In this document: one piece after another, positions 1 through 8,539 of the stretch
How positions within the stretch are numbered: position 1 is the stretch's first letter
Layout: each line of letters starts with the position of its first letter
Source of the DNA: Bacteroidales bacterium UBA6248
Lineage (GTDB): Bacteria; Bacteroidota; Bacteroidia; Bacteroidales; Lentimicrobiaceae
DNA: 30,610 bases
NCBI GenBank assembly: GCA_002441345.1
Contig: DJVU01000010.1
Coordinates: 1-30,610 of the forward strand
Direction of reading: 5' to 3'
Made by a program: the position numbers and the translations under genes
The notes under the pieces: model-generated
What the model was told of the DNA's origin: nothing
Seen by the model: the letters and a program-made list of their open reading frames with translations, nothing else
The model's database searches: none

Positions 1-22
1 TCTCTGTGCATCTCTGTGAAAC
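1..22. repeat. Short CTCTGTG direct repeat, possible dispersed element
   Basis: TCTCTGTG occurs twice (2-9 offset by one base, and again at 11-18), separated by CA. A loosely similar TCTTTGTATCTTAGTGG occurs at 1939-1955. Such T/C/TGTG-rich strings recur between genes in Bacteroidota genomes as I recall. The evidence here is thin. Confidence 0.2.
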
Positions 23-214
23 TATTTTATTAATACATTACAAATTACCAGGTACATCTTTAACTCCGGCACATCAAATAACGAATTACCCGGGAACTCA
101 AATGATGAACCATTGCAGCTGTACAGCCCTGTTTTCCAGATTCTCTTTTTTTATACCTTTGCCGCTGCTTTCCCGGAAGCGGAAATACGGATAATCATAT
201 ACCTTTTTAACAGA

Positions 215-1621
215 ATGGAATCACTGAAAAGAACGAAAATTGCCGAAGTTTTGCACAACTGGCAATCGATTGGCATCGGAAACACGATTAACCTCAAAGG
301 CTGGGTTCGCACCAAGCGCGGGAATAAAAACGTTGCTTTTATCGCTCTCAACGATGGTTCCATTATTCACAGCATTCAGATCGTTGTGGAGCTTGCCGGT
401 TTCGACGAAGCATCCATGAAGCTCATCACCACCGGTTCCTGCATTTCGGTTAACGGCACCCTGGTGGAGTCGCCCGGGCAGGGACAGGCCGTGGAAGTAC
501 AGGCAAAGGAGATAGAAGTATACGGATCCGCAGATCCCGAAACCTATCCTTTGCAGAAAAAAGGCCATACGCTGGAGTTTTTGCGTGAGATTGCCCACCT
601 GCGCCCGCGTACCAATACATTTGGAGCGGTACTCCGGATGCGTCATGCCATGTCGTTTGCCATCCACAAGTTCTTCAACGAGCGTGGTTTTTATTACCTG
701 CATACACCCATCATTACCGGCTCGGACGCCGAAGGTGCCGGAGCCATGTTCAGGGTAACCACACTCGATGCTAAAAATCCGCCCCTCACCGAAACAGGAG
801 AGGTTGATTACAGCAAGGACTTCTTTGGAAAGGCAACCAACCTTACGGTATCCGGACAGCTGGAAGGCGAGCTTGGCGCGATGGCTCTCTCCTCTATTTA
901 CACCTTTGGCCCTACTTTCCGTGCCGAAAATTCAAATACCCCGCGACACCTGGCAGAGTTCTGGATGATAGAACCTGAAATGGCGTTTTACGACATCAAC
1001 GATAACATGGATCTGGCCGAGGAGTTCCTGAAATACCTCGTTCAGTATGCCCTCGACAACTGTATCGACGACCTTGAGTTTCTGAATAAGATGTACGACA
1101 ACGAACTCATCGACCGTCTCAGGTTTGTGGTTGACAACGACTTCAAGCGCCTATCGTATACCGAAGCTGTCGAAATACTGAAGGCTTCCGGACAGAAATT
1201 CGAATTTCCGGTTGACTGGGGTACCGACCTTCAGAGCGAGCACGAACGCTATCTGGTTGAAAAGCATTTCCGTACACCTGTAATCCTTACCGACTACCCG
1301 GCCGAGATCAAGGCTTTTTATATGAAGCAGAACGACGACGGCAAAACGGTACGAGCCATGGATGTTCTTTTTCCGCGCATCGGAGAAATCATCGGCGGAT
1401 CGCAGCGCGAAGAGGTTCTCGAAAAGCTCGTGGACCGCTGCAGGGAACTGCATATTCCCGAAAAGGATATCTGGTGGTACCTCGATACCCGCCGCTTCGG
1501 CACCGCCCCGCATGCAGGCTTCGGACTTGGCTTCGAACGTCTGATGCTCTTCGTTACCGGAATGGCCAACATCCGCGATGTGATTCCTTTCCCGCGCACA
1601 CCACAGAACGCTGAGTTCTGA
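215..1621 (+). CDS. asnS: Asparaginyl-tRNA synthetase
   Basis: Class IIb aminoacyl-tRNA synthetase that charges tRNA-Asn with asparagine in the cytoplasm. It has 468 residues, the usual family length. The N-terminal OB fold for anticodon binding is at about residues 25-105 (GWVRTKRGNKNVAF). Class II motif 2 is at about 232-256 (GPTFRAENSNTPRH, then EFWMIEPEM). Motif 3 is at about 432-447 (PHAGFGLGFERL). The reading frame stays open upstream to an ATG at 113, but that 34-residue extension is hydrophobic and unlike any synthetase. The ATG at 215, giving MESLKRTKIAEV, matches the family start. A weak -7-like element (TACCTTTT, 200-207) sits just before it. The gene stands alone; rpoN follows after a 432-base gap. 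Confidence 0.97.
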   Translation: MESLKRTKIAEVLHNWQSIGIGNTINLKGWVRTKRGNKNVAFIALNDGSIIHSIQIVVELAGFDEASMKLITTGSCISVNGTLVESPGQGQAVEVQAKEIEVYGSADPETYPLQKKGHTLEFLREIAHLRPRTNTFGAVLRMRHAMSFAIHKFFNERGFYYLHTPIITGSDAEGAGAMFRVTTLDAKNPPLTETGEVDYSKDFFGKATNLTVSGQLEGELGAMALSSIYTFGPTFRAENSNTPRHLAEFWMIEPEMAFYDINDNMDLAEEFLKYLVQYALDNCIDDLEFLNKMYDNELIDRLRFVVDNDFKRLSYTEAVEILKASGQKFEFPVDWGTDLQSEHERYLVEKHFRTPVILTDYPAEIKAFYMKQNDDGKTVRAMDVLFPRIGEIIGGSQREEVLEKLVDRCRELHIPEKDIWWYLDTRRFGTAPHAGFGLGFERLMLFVTGMANIRDVIPFPRTPQNAEF

Positions 1622-1829
1622 AAATCAGTCATTCATTCCAGACAATTATCCGCAGATTCCGGGCGTTATTACTCCGGTATGCTGCCCCTTGCAGCGTTTC
1701 GGCCGTTACCGGGATGGGATGCCAGGCAGCCGGAAGCTTCTTTCGGCAGCAGATACTGCCCGTCAGCATTCGTTTCGCGACAGTTCGTTAAATTACTGCT
1801 GAAGGGATGAACTTCCAAATAGCATGAGA

Positions 1830-1853
1830 GGGCTGCGCCGTAATGAGCAGCCC
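1830..1853 (+). terminator. Perfect hairpin downstream of asnS
   Basis: GGGCTGC (1830-1836) pairs perfectly with GCAGCCC (1847-1853) around a 10-base loop. No run of Ts follows; instead a promoter-like TACCTTTG begins two bases later. It may end asnS read-through or be a regulatory structure. The terminator label is tentative. Confidence 0.35.
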
Positions 1854-1854
1854 A

Positions 1855-1862
1855 TACCTTTG
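1855..1862 (+). promoter_or_regulatory. Candidate -7 promoter element upstream of rpoN
   Basis: TACCTTTG is an exact match to the Bacteroidota sigma-ABfr -7 element TAnnTTTG. No clear -33 TTTG lies at the expected distance. If used, it would give rpoN a leader of about 185 bases, or start a small RNA. Confidence 0.4.
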
Positions 1863-2053
1863 CATTTTCACAGGCCCGGCAGTGCGCCTGGAGGTTTTTA
1901 TAATAACTTAGTTTGTACTATTTTAGTAATACGTAGTGTCTTTGTATCTTAGTGGCCTCTCCGGCAATGGTATTCTGCCGGACAAGATAATCGAAACACT
2001 GGCGGAAAATTCGTAACTTTCATGTAACTTCGCCGGGATAAAATGGAATTGGC

Positions 2054-3517
2054 ATGTTAACGCAAAAATTACAGCAGAAACTACTACAGAAACTGTCGCC
2101 GCAGCAGATTCTGCTTATGAAGTTGCTGCAGATTCCATCTATTGCCCTGGAGCAGCGTATCAAGCAGGAGATTGAGGAAAATCCGGCTCTTGAAGATGCT
2201 TCTGATCCCGAGATGAGTACCGGCGAGGAGGAACTGCCGCCCGATACCGAACCCGATCCGGTGGAGGAGCTCGAAAAGGAACGCGACGATTTTGATATCA
2301 CCGATTATCTTGACGACGACGACATTCCGGCTTACCGCCTGAATGCCGGAAATACCAGTGCCGACGATGAGCATCGCGAAATTCCCTATGCCTCCGGCAT
2401 CAGCTTCCATGAAATGCTGATATCGCAGCTTGGTCTGCGACATCTGGACGAAAGGCAGGTGAAGATTGCCACCTACATTATCGGCAACCTCGACGATTCC
2501 GGGTATCTCAACCGGGCACTCAGTGCAATGGTTGATGACCTGGCATTTACCCAGAACATCACAACTACCACCGCTGAACTGGATCAGCTGCTGCAGGTAG
2601 TTCAGGAGTTTGATCCTCCGGGAGTGGGAGCCCGCGACCTGCGCGAATGCCTCCTTATACAGCTCCACCGGAAAGAGTCCTCCCCGTCCGTGAGCCTGGC
2701 AACACATCTGGTAGACCGCTACTTTGATGAGCTTACGAAGAAACACTACGATAAAATTTCCCGTAAGGCAAGGGTTACGGAAGATGAGCTGCGCGATGCC
2801 GTGAACGAAATCCTGAAACTGAATCCCAAGCCGGGCAATTCGATGGGCGAAACGGCACGCACCAACCACTACATCATGCCCGACTTCTTCGTTTACAATA
2901 AGGACGGAGAGCTCGAACTTCAGATAAATTCCAGAAACACCCCCGAACTTCGGCTGAGCCGCACCTATGTGGATATGCTTGAAACCTATGCCGAAAGCAA
3001 GTCGAAAAGCAACAGCCAGAAAGAGGCAGTGATGTTTATCAAACAGAAAATAGACTCTGCCCGCTGGTTTATCGATGCCATCAAGCAACGCCAGAATACT
3101 CTGTTTGTTACCATGACTGCCATCATGGAGTACCAGAAAGAGTATTTCCTTACCGGTGATGAAACAAAGCTGCGGCCTATGATCCTGAAAGACATAGCAG
3201 AAATGGTCGGGCTGGATATATCGACCATTTCACGGGTTGCCAACTCCAAATACGTTCAAACGCCATTTGGTACGTTTCTGCTGAAAACGTTTTTCTCCGA
3301 ATCCATGCAAACCGACTCGGGAGAAGAAGTTTCGACACGGGAAATCAAAAAGATACTCTCCGATTGCATAGTAGCAGAGGAAAAATCCAGGCCTCTTACC
3401 GATGAACAGCTTACCGATATCCTGAAAGAAAAAGGGTACAACATCGCACGCCGCACGGTAGCCAAATACCGTGAACAGCTCAGCATTCCGGTAGCACGGC
3501 TGCGAAAGGAACTTTAA
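2054..3517 (+). CDS. rpoN: RNA polymerase sigma-54 factor
   Basis: Alternative sigma factor that directs RNA polymerase to -24/-12 promoters and needs AAA+ enhancer-binding activators. The protein is 487 residues, normal for the family. Region I, the activator-interacting part, is the Gln/Leu-rich N terminus (LTQKLQQKLLQKLSPQQ, residues 2-18, through ENPALE). An acidic region II follows at about 50-85 (EEELPPDTEPDPVEELEKE). The core-binding domain is central. A helix-turn-helix lies at about 375-412 (DIAEMVGLDISTISRVANSK). The diagnostic RpoN box ARRTVAKYRE is at 465-474. A TAACTTTC (2014-2021) upstream is only a partial -7 match. The DUF169 gene follows after 42 bases and could be cotranscribed. 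No activator gene is in the window. Confidence 0.98.
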   Translation: MLTQKLQQKLLQKLSPQQILLMKLLQIPSIALEQRIKQEIEENPALEDASDPEMSTGEEELPPDTEPDPVEELEKERDDFDITDYLDDDDIPAYRLNAGNTSADDEHREIPYASGISFHEMLISQLGLRHLDERQVKIATYIIGNLDDSGYLNRALSAMVDDLAFTQNITTTTAELDQLLQVVQEFDPPGVGARDLRECLLIQLHRKESSPSVSLATHLVDRYFDELTKKHYDKISRKARVTEDELRDAVNEILKLNPKPGNSMGETARTNHYIMPDFFVYNKDGELELQINSRNTPELRLSRTYVDMLETYAESKSKSNSQKEAVMFIKQKIDSARWFIDAIKQRQNTLFVTMTAIMEYQKEYFLTGDETKLRPMILKDIAEMVGLDISTISRVANSKYVQTPFGTFLLKTFFSESMQTDSGEEVSTREIKKILSDCIVAEEKSRPLTDEQLTDILKEKGYNIARRTVAKYREQLSIPVARLRKEL

Positions 3518-3559
3518 AAAATTTCCCGTTCCCGTTTATCATCTTTTATACAATGCATT

Positions 3560-4321
3560 ATGGACTTAGCCCTGAGAGATCGTTTTACGGAATACTGGAA
3601 GAAGTACTTCGGCGAAACCGGACTTCCGCTTGTCTTTTTTTATTCAGATGCGGTAACATCTGCGGAAGCAGCGCCCCGTGCCGAAAAATGGAATTGCTTT
3701 ATAGGATCCCTGGCACAGGTTAAACGCGGCAAGTCGGTTTCGTTTGATGCAGCCTCGGTAGGATGCAGCGGAGGAAAGCGTTATCTGGGATTCAGCAACA
3801 AGCTAAGACCTGGTTTCGAGTACTTTCTGTCGTGCGGCAATCAGGAAATGGAAGGCGAACGCTACCTGCGTACTCCCGCTCAGGTTGAAAAGTTTCTGAA
3901 GGATGCCCCATGGGAACCCGCCCCGGCGTCGCACATCGTTTTCCGGCGCTGGGACATGCTCGAAGAGACCGATGAACCCGAAGTCGTGATCTTTTTCGCT
4001 AAACCCGATGTACTTTCCGGCCTGTTTACCCTGGCAGGCTTCGACCGCGACGACATGCAGGGAACTATTGCTCCCTTTGGATCGGGCTGTGCTTCCATCA
4101 TACAGTACCCTCTGGCCGAATCGAAAAATGATAAGCCGGGGGCTGTGCTCGGAATGTTCGACGTTTCCGCCCGGCCGTTTGTCGCGGAAAACGAACTTAC
4201 TTTCGCCATCCCCATGAATCGCTTCACCGAAATTATTCACTATCTGGATGAAACCTTTCTTACCACCCACGCATGGGAAAAAGTAAGGCAACGAATCAAC
4301 CGCACAGCAGCCAAAGAATAG
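3560..4321 (+). CDS. DUF169 family protein
   Basis: A 253-residue cytoplasmic protein with no signal peptide or membrane segment. It resembles the DUF169 family (COG2043): the conserved cysteine and glycine positions are visible in WNCFIGSLAQVKRGK (about residues 44-58), a VGCSGGKRYLGF segment (about 67-78) and a late GCASIIQYPLAE segment (about 176-187). The family is uncharacterised; the spaced cysteines suggest metal or cofactor binding, which is inference. It lies 42 bases after rpoN on the same strand. The ATG at 3560 begins the conserved region almost at once and has no strong ribosome-binding site. Confidence 0.8.
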   Translation: MDLALRDRFTEYWKKYFGETGLPLVFFYSDAVTSAEAAPRAEKWNCFIGSLAQVKRGKSVSFDAASVGCSGGKRYLGFSNKLRPGFEYFLSCGNQEMEGERYLRTPAQVEKFLKDAPWEPAPASHIVFRRWDMLEETDEPEVVIFFAKPDVLSGLFTLAGFDRDDMQGTIAPFGSGCASIIQYPLAESKNDKPGAVLGMFDVSARPFVAENELTFAIPMNRFTEIIHYLDETFLTTHAWEKVRQRINRTAAKE

Positions 4322-4444
4322 AATTTTGTAATCTCTTTGTCTGCTTATGCTTAATATCAGTCAATCAACTTATTACGCAGTTTATTTATTTGTATGAAGT
4401 TGCAGGTTTGCAGCCTGTTCCGGTCTATACTTGATTTTTCTTTC

Positions 4445-4452
4445 TACTTTTG
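4445..4452 (+). promoter_or_regulatory. -7 promoter element for the oligopeptidase gene
   Basis: TACTTTTG matches TAnnTTTG exactly and ends 19 bases before the ATG at 4472. No -33 TTTG is at the usual spacing. It lies inside the longer open frame starting at 4394, which argues for the later start. Confidence 0.55.
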
Positions 4453-4471
4453 CAACAAATTTCTTTACGTC

Positions 4472-6625
4472 ATGTTAAAGCAAATCCCCTTGTTTGGCAG
4501 CCTCATGGCCTTGCTGGCACTGGCAGCCTGTAATCCTGCATCCGAAAAGAATATGAGAATTAAAGTGCAAAGCGATTTTCCTCCTCCTCCCATTGCCGCT
4601 GTAAAACCTGAGGTGTTCACCGAGTTTGGCAACAATCGCACCGATAACTATTACTGGCTCAGAGAAAAACAAAATCCGGAGGTTATTGCCTATCTGGAAG
4701 CAGAAAATGCCTATTGCGATACTGTGATGAAATCGACCCTGCCTTTGCAGGAAAAGCTGTTTGCCGAAATGAAAGGCCGCATTAAGGAAACCGATGAAAC
4801 GGTGCCTCAGCGCGACAACGGCTATTACTATTACTCACGCACCGAAGAGGGCAGGCAATACCGCATTTATTGCCGGAAAAAAGGCGATGTTTCTGCTCCG
4901 GAAGAGGTTATTTTTGATGTAAACACCATGGCTGCCAATAAACCCGCATTCATTTTTGCCGGTTACGACATCAGTACCGACAACCGCCTGGCTGCCTACC
5001 TTTCGAATGAAACCGGTTCGTTTGCCGACTTTACGCTCCGGATCAAAGACCTGGAAAACGGAAACGATCTGCCTTTAAGCATCGACAAAGTACAGGGATT
5101 TGCATGGGCCAACGACAGCAAAACACTGTTTTATACCCTTGGAAATGATGCACTGCGTGCCTGGAGGGTATACCGCCATGTTATTGGGAGCAATACACCC
5201 GATGAGCTGGTTTTTGAAGAGCCCGACGAGCAGTTCATCGTAGACATCAGCAAAACCAAAACCAACGATTTTCTTTTTATCACCACGGCCAGTTCAACCA
5301 CCTCCGAATATCATTACCTCCCGGCCGGCGAACCATTTGGAAAGTTCAGGGTGTTTGTACCCAGGGTAAAAGATGTGGAATACCATGTTTACCATCACAG
5401 GGAGCGTTTCTTTATCCGGTACAAGGATCGCGAAAACCTGAACTTTATGGTTTACGAGGCCCCGCTCAGCGGATTTGCCGATCGCAGCAAATGGAAGGTT
5501 TTTATGCCGCACGATAAGGATGTCCGCATCGGCGGACTTGAGGTCTTCAGCAACTACCTGGCAGCTCAGGTGCGCCGCAACGGACTGAACGAAATCATTG
5601 TTACGGGACTCGGAAACGACAAAAGCCGTAATACGATTAATTTCCCCGAACCGGTTTATACTGCCTATGTAACGGGTACTCCGGAATACGAATCTTCTGT
5701 GATGCGATACAGCTACAGTTCGCTCAACCGGCCCACCAGCGTTTACGAATACGATTTTGCTTCCAGAGCCAGTACCCTGCTGAAACAGCAGGAAATCCCC
5801 TCGGGCTTCAATCCCGGCGATTATATCGTTGAGCGGATATGGGCAAGTGCAGAGGATGGTGTAAAGGTTCCGGTTTCAGTGGTTTACAAAAAGTCGCTGA
5901 AAAAAGACGGCTCCAATCCTGCGCTTCTGTATTCGTACGGCTCCTACGGAGCAAGCTCGGATGCCTATTTCAGTTCCGGATTCTACAGCCTGATCGACAG
6001 GGGATATGTTTTTGCCATAGCACAAATCCGCGGCGGAAGCGACATGGGTGAACACTGGTATGAAGACGGCAAACTGCTGAAAAAGAAAAATACATTCACC
6101 GATTTTATCGCCTGTGCCGAAAAGCTGATAACCGATAAACTCACAAATCCGGGAAAACTGGCCATCATGGGTGGTAGTGCCGGCGGACTGCTCGTTGGCG
6201 CAGTGACAAATATGCGTCCGGACTTATTCAATACCGTGGTAGCCCAGGTACCGTTTGTCGATGTGGTAACCACCATGTTCGATACCAGCCTCCCGCTTAC
6301 AACCCAGGAATACGAGGAGTGGGGAAATCCCAACGAGGAAGAGTATTACCGCTACATGCTTTCCTATTCGCCATACGATAACATCCGTGCGCAGAACTAT
6401 CCCAACTTGCTGATTACGGCCGGACTAAACGATTCGCAGGTTCTGTATCATGAGCCGGCGAAATATGCCGCCAGACTCAGGGCACTGAAAACCGATGATA
6501 ATATTCTGCTTCTGAAAACCAACATGGAGTCGGGGCACGGTGGAGCGACCGGTCGTTTTGATGCTCTTCGCGAAACGGCATTTGAACTGGCATTCATCCT
6601 CGACAGAGCCGGAATAACGGATTGA
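4472..6625 (+). CDS. Oligopeptidase B-like S9A serine peptidase, lipoprotein
   Basis: Prolyl-oligopeptidase-family serine peptidase of 717 residues from the ATG at 4472. This start gives a lipoprotein signal peptide with lipobox LAAC (Cys20), so the enzyme should be membrane-anchored outside the cytoplasm. The N-terminal beta-propeller spans about 55-435 and the alpha/beta-hydrolase domain about 450-715. The catalytic triad is Ser569 (GGSAGG), Asp654 (LNDSQV) and His689 (SGHGG). Residues PLTTQEYEEWGNP (608-620) carry the Glu613/Glu615 pair that in oligopeptidase B selects Arg/Lys at P1, so cleavage after basic residues in short peptides is likely. Oligopeptidase B is usually cytoplasmic, so the lipobox is unusual. 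A perfect -7 element precedes it. The longer frame from 4394 adds 26 residues with no family similarity. Confidence 0.88.
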   Translation: MLKQIPLFGSLMALLALAACNPASEKNMRIKVQSDFPPPPIAAVKPEVFTEFGNNRTDNYYWLREKQNPEVIAYLEAENAYCDTVMKSTLPLQEKLFAEMKGRIKETDETVPQRDNGYYYYSRTEEGRQYRIYCRKKGDVSAPEEVIFDVNTMAANKPAFIFAGYDISTDNRLAAYLSNETGSFADFTLRIKDLENGNDLPLSIDKVQGFAWANDSKTLFYTLGNDALRAWRVYRHVIGSNTPDELVFEEPDEQFIVDISKTKTNDFLFITTASSTTSEYHYLPAGEPFGKFRVFVPRVKDVEYHVYHHRERFFIRYKDRENLNFMVYEAPLSGFADRSKWKVFMPHDKDVRIGGLEVFSNYLAAQVRRNGLNEIIVTGLGNDKSRNTINFPEPVYTAYVTGTPEYESSVMRYSYSSLNRPTSVYEYDFASRASTLLKQQEIPSGFNPGDYIVERIWASAEDGVKVPVSVVYKKSLKKDGSNPALLYSYGSYGASSDAYFSSGFYSLIDRGYVFAIAQIRGGSDMGEHWYEDGKLLKKKNTFTDFIACAEKLITDKLTNPGKLAIMGGSAGGLLVGAVTNMRPDLFNTVVAQVPFVDVVTTMFDTSLPLTTQEYEEWGNPNEEEYYRYMLSYSPYDNIRAQNYPNLLITAGLNDSQVLYHEPAKYAARLRALKTDDNILLLKTNMESGHGGATGRFDALRETAFELAFILDRAGITD

Positions 6626-7052
6626 GAAAATTACGGTATTCCCCGAAGACAAATGCGGTTCAGCGTTGTTTCTGAAAACAGGTGCTGGAGATTTCCTGAA
6701 AACGAGAGGGAATGACTTTGTATTTCTTCTCCACTCGTAATAATTTCATTTTCGTTTCGTAATCCGATTGCTTACATGCCACGGAACGGGCAAACAATAC
6801 GGATTTAATACATAATACATGTTGTGACATATGTGTTATTATTTTCTGTGTAAACAAACGAAGCGGTTCCGGCAGAAGGAAGGTAAAACTCAGGGATGTA
6901 GTAGTTACGGACTGATGAATGGCATTAATCATTTTTGTACCTGAATGCAATTTGTACGTAATAATTTCTTATTATATTTACTTTTTCATGGAATATGGCT
7001 GAAAATAACACAAAGATTTTGTATATTTATTGTAAATTTAAAGGGGCAATTT
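6626..7052. other. Intergenic region without a convincing gene
   Basis: About 430 AT-rich bases between the oligopeptidase and the kinase-like gene. Open frames here (for example 6660-6950 on the minus strand) have unusual composition and no recognisable features. No terminator with a T run was seen. The last part should contain the promoter for the kinase-like gene; TAAATTTA at 7033-7040 is a partial -7 match. Confidence 0.5.
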
Positions 7053-7739
7053 ATGGATAATATTTTGTTAAGGATTCTGCTTGACAGTTATGAACGCAGG
7101 CAGAAGGTGGAGCCCGGTACCGGTAAAAACGGGCCTTTTGTTACTATTTCACGTGATTACGGCTGTCAGGCCAATGTACTTGCAGAAATGCTTGCGCGTG
7201 CGATTGCTGCAAAAGGATCGCACTGGAAAGTTATGAATAAAGAAGTGATTCTTGAAGCCGCCAGGGAACTTAATGTTGACCCGGAGAAGGTAAGGCAGGT
7301 TGAAGGATCGCTGGAAAGGGGAACGCTGGATGAGGTACTGAGCTCACTCACGACAAAGTATTATAAGAGCGACCGGAAAGTCAGGCAAGCCATTGCTTCC
7401 GTTGTAATTGCAGCGGCCGAAACCGGTAATGTTATTATTGTGGGAAGGGGAGGGGCAGCCATTACGCAGGGAATGCCAAAAGCAGTTCATATCAAGCTTT
7501 CGGCTCCCGTGCAGTGGAGACTCGACAATCTGATTTCACGACACAACCTGAAACGCGAGGATACCGTGAAAACGCTTGCTTCAATTGACCATAAACGGTA
7601 CAAAATGCTTCGCGACTATATGAAAGGCTCACAGGATCTGAACGAGTTGTACGATGTTGTCATCAACTGCAGCAAGGTATCGCACTACGAAAGCGTTGAG
7701 ATGATCATGGAGATGCTCGAAAGCAGGGGTTTGGTTTAA
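7053..7739 (+). CDS. Cytidylate kinase-like family protein
   Basis: A 228-residue protein resembling the cytidylate-kinase-like (AAA_26) P-loop family. The phosphate-binding segment, normally of the form ISREYGSGGRxIA, reads TISRDYGCQANVLAEML at about residues 31-47, so the glycine pair of the loop is absent. Other family segments are clear: WKVMNKEVILEAA (about 57-69), a central VIIVGRGGAA (about 127-136) and the LID-like RHNLKRED. The function is unknown and nucleotide phosphorylation is uncertain. The ATG at 7053 is chosen because AAGGGG lies eight bases upstream and homology begins there; the frame extends to 6945 but that part is not conserved-looking. The SagB-type gene starts 27 bases downstream, so they probably form an operon. 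Confidence 0.8.
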   Translation: MDNILLRILLDSYERRQKVEPGTGKNGPFVTISRDYGCQANVLAEMLARAIAAKGSHWKVMNKEVILEAARELNVDPEKVRQVEGSLERGTLDEVLSSLTTKYYKSDRKVRQAIASVVIAAAETGNVIIVGRGGAAITQGMPKAVHIKLSAPVQWRLDNLISRHNLKREDTVKTLASIDHKRYKMLRDYMKGSQDLNELYDVVINCSKVSHYESVEMIMEMLESRGLV

Positions 7740-7766
7740 TGATGCCGGCGCAGGCCCGGAGTTTTT

Positions 7767-8522
7767 ATGGCAGAATCAGATACAGATCCGGTAAGTACCG
7801 GAATGAATTTCATTGAACATACGAAATATCATCACCTGCGGGTTTCGGACCAGTTGAGAGGCTTTCCTGCGCCTCCTCTGCAACTGCCGGCAGATGAAAA
7901 CCTTCCGGTTTTTGACCTGCCGGATACCGGTGGAATCGCGGCACCCGCCGACCTGCATGGCCTTATCGAATCCAGAACCAGTGTGCGTTCCTACAGATCT
8001 GAGGCTCTGAGCCTGTCGGCACTGTCACTTATGCTTCGCGAAACACAGGGTGTTCGGAAAGTCGTTCGCAACATCCACACCCTCCGCTACGTGCCCTCTG
8101 CCGGAGCCAGGCATGCCTTCGAAACATACCTCCTCATAAATCGTGTTGAAGGACTCGGTCCGGGACTATACCGTTACCTGCCGCTCAGCCACCAGCTGGT
8201 TCAGCTGAAAAAGGGAGCGGAATACGCGGGTATTCTTGCAAAGGCCTGCCTTGATCAGAAGATGGTGGAATCGGGTGCAGTTACATTCTTCTGGACAGCT
8301 GTTATTTACCGAATGAAATGGAGATACAGCGAACGGGCTTACCGATACATACTGCTTGATGCCGGTCATGTGTGCCAGAACCTGTACCTCAGTGCCCTGA
8401 GTATGGGATGCGGGGTGTGTGCCATTGCTGCATTCGACGACGATCTGCTGAATGAAGCTCTCGGAATCGACGGAACCGAACAGTTTGCCGTTTACGCTGC
8501 TTCGGCCGGACTTCTGAAATAA
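7767..8522 (+). CDS. SagB/ThcOx-type FMN nitroreductase-family protein
   Basis: A 251-residue flavoprotein of the nitroreductase superfamily, SagB branch. IESRTSVRSYRSEALS (residues 67-82) carries the R-x-S-x-R FMN-phosphate motif. RYVPSAGARHAFETYLL (107-123) and WRYSERAYRYILLDAGHVCQ (185-204) are typical of the SagB dehydrogenase family. Some SagB relatives oxidise azolines to azoles in RiPP toxins with SagC/SagD partners, but no YcaO cyclodehydratase or precursor gene is nearby. A stand-alone oxidoreductase role is more likely and the substrate is unknown. No signal peptide is seen. Translation may begin at 7767 or at the next Met (7803), just before FIEHTKYHHL, where SagB homology usually begins. 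It is probably cotranscribed with the kinase-like gene. Confidence 0.85.
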   Translation: MAESDTDPVSTGMNFIEHTKYHHLRVSDQLRGFPAPPLQLPADENLPVFDLPDTGGIAAPADLHGLIESRTSVRSYRSEALSLSALSLMLRETQGVRKVVRNIHTLRYVPSAGARHAFETYLLINRVEGLGPGLYRYLPLSHQLVQLKKGAEYAGILAKACLDQKMVESGAVTFFWTAVIYRMKWRYSERAYRYILLDAGHVCQNLYLSALSMGCGVCAIAAFDDDLLNEALGIDGTEQFAVYAASAGLLK

Positions 8523-8539
8523 GGATCCTTTACAGGAAT

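Larger units (their letters stand above)
1622..2053. other. Long intergenic region between asnS and rpoN
   Basis: No coding sequence is convincing in these 432 bases. They hold a perfect 7-bp hairpin (1830-1853), a promoter-like TACCTTTG (1855-1862), a weak stem CAGGC/GCCTG (1871-1890) followed by five Ts, and a perfect inverted repeat CCGGCA/TGCCGG (1961-1966 and 1976-1981). This is longer and more structured than the other gaps in the window. It could hold the rpoN leader or a short RNA. Confidence 0.5.

Noticed and set aside
113..214. N-terminal extension of asnS
   Set aside because: The 34 extra residues are hydrophobic and unlike the synthetase family; MESLKRTKIAEV from 215 is the family-like start.
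2084..3088. Long open frame of 334 codons on the minus strand
   Set aside because: It lies wholly antisense to rpoN, has low-complexity composition typical of a shadow frame, and shows no domain.
6660..6950. Open frame of 96 codons on the minus strand in an intergenic region
   Set aside because: It is the only sizeable frame there, but its composition is biased, it has no recognisable features, and nothing supports its start.
7767..8522. RiPP cluster suggested by the SagB-type protein
   Set aside because: No YcaO, SagC-type partner or precursor is nearby; the PqqD-like protein is 17 kb away and in another operon.
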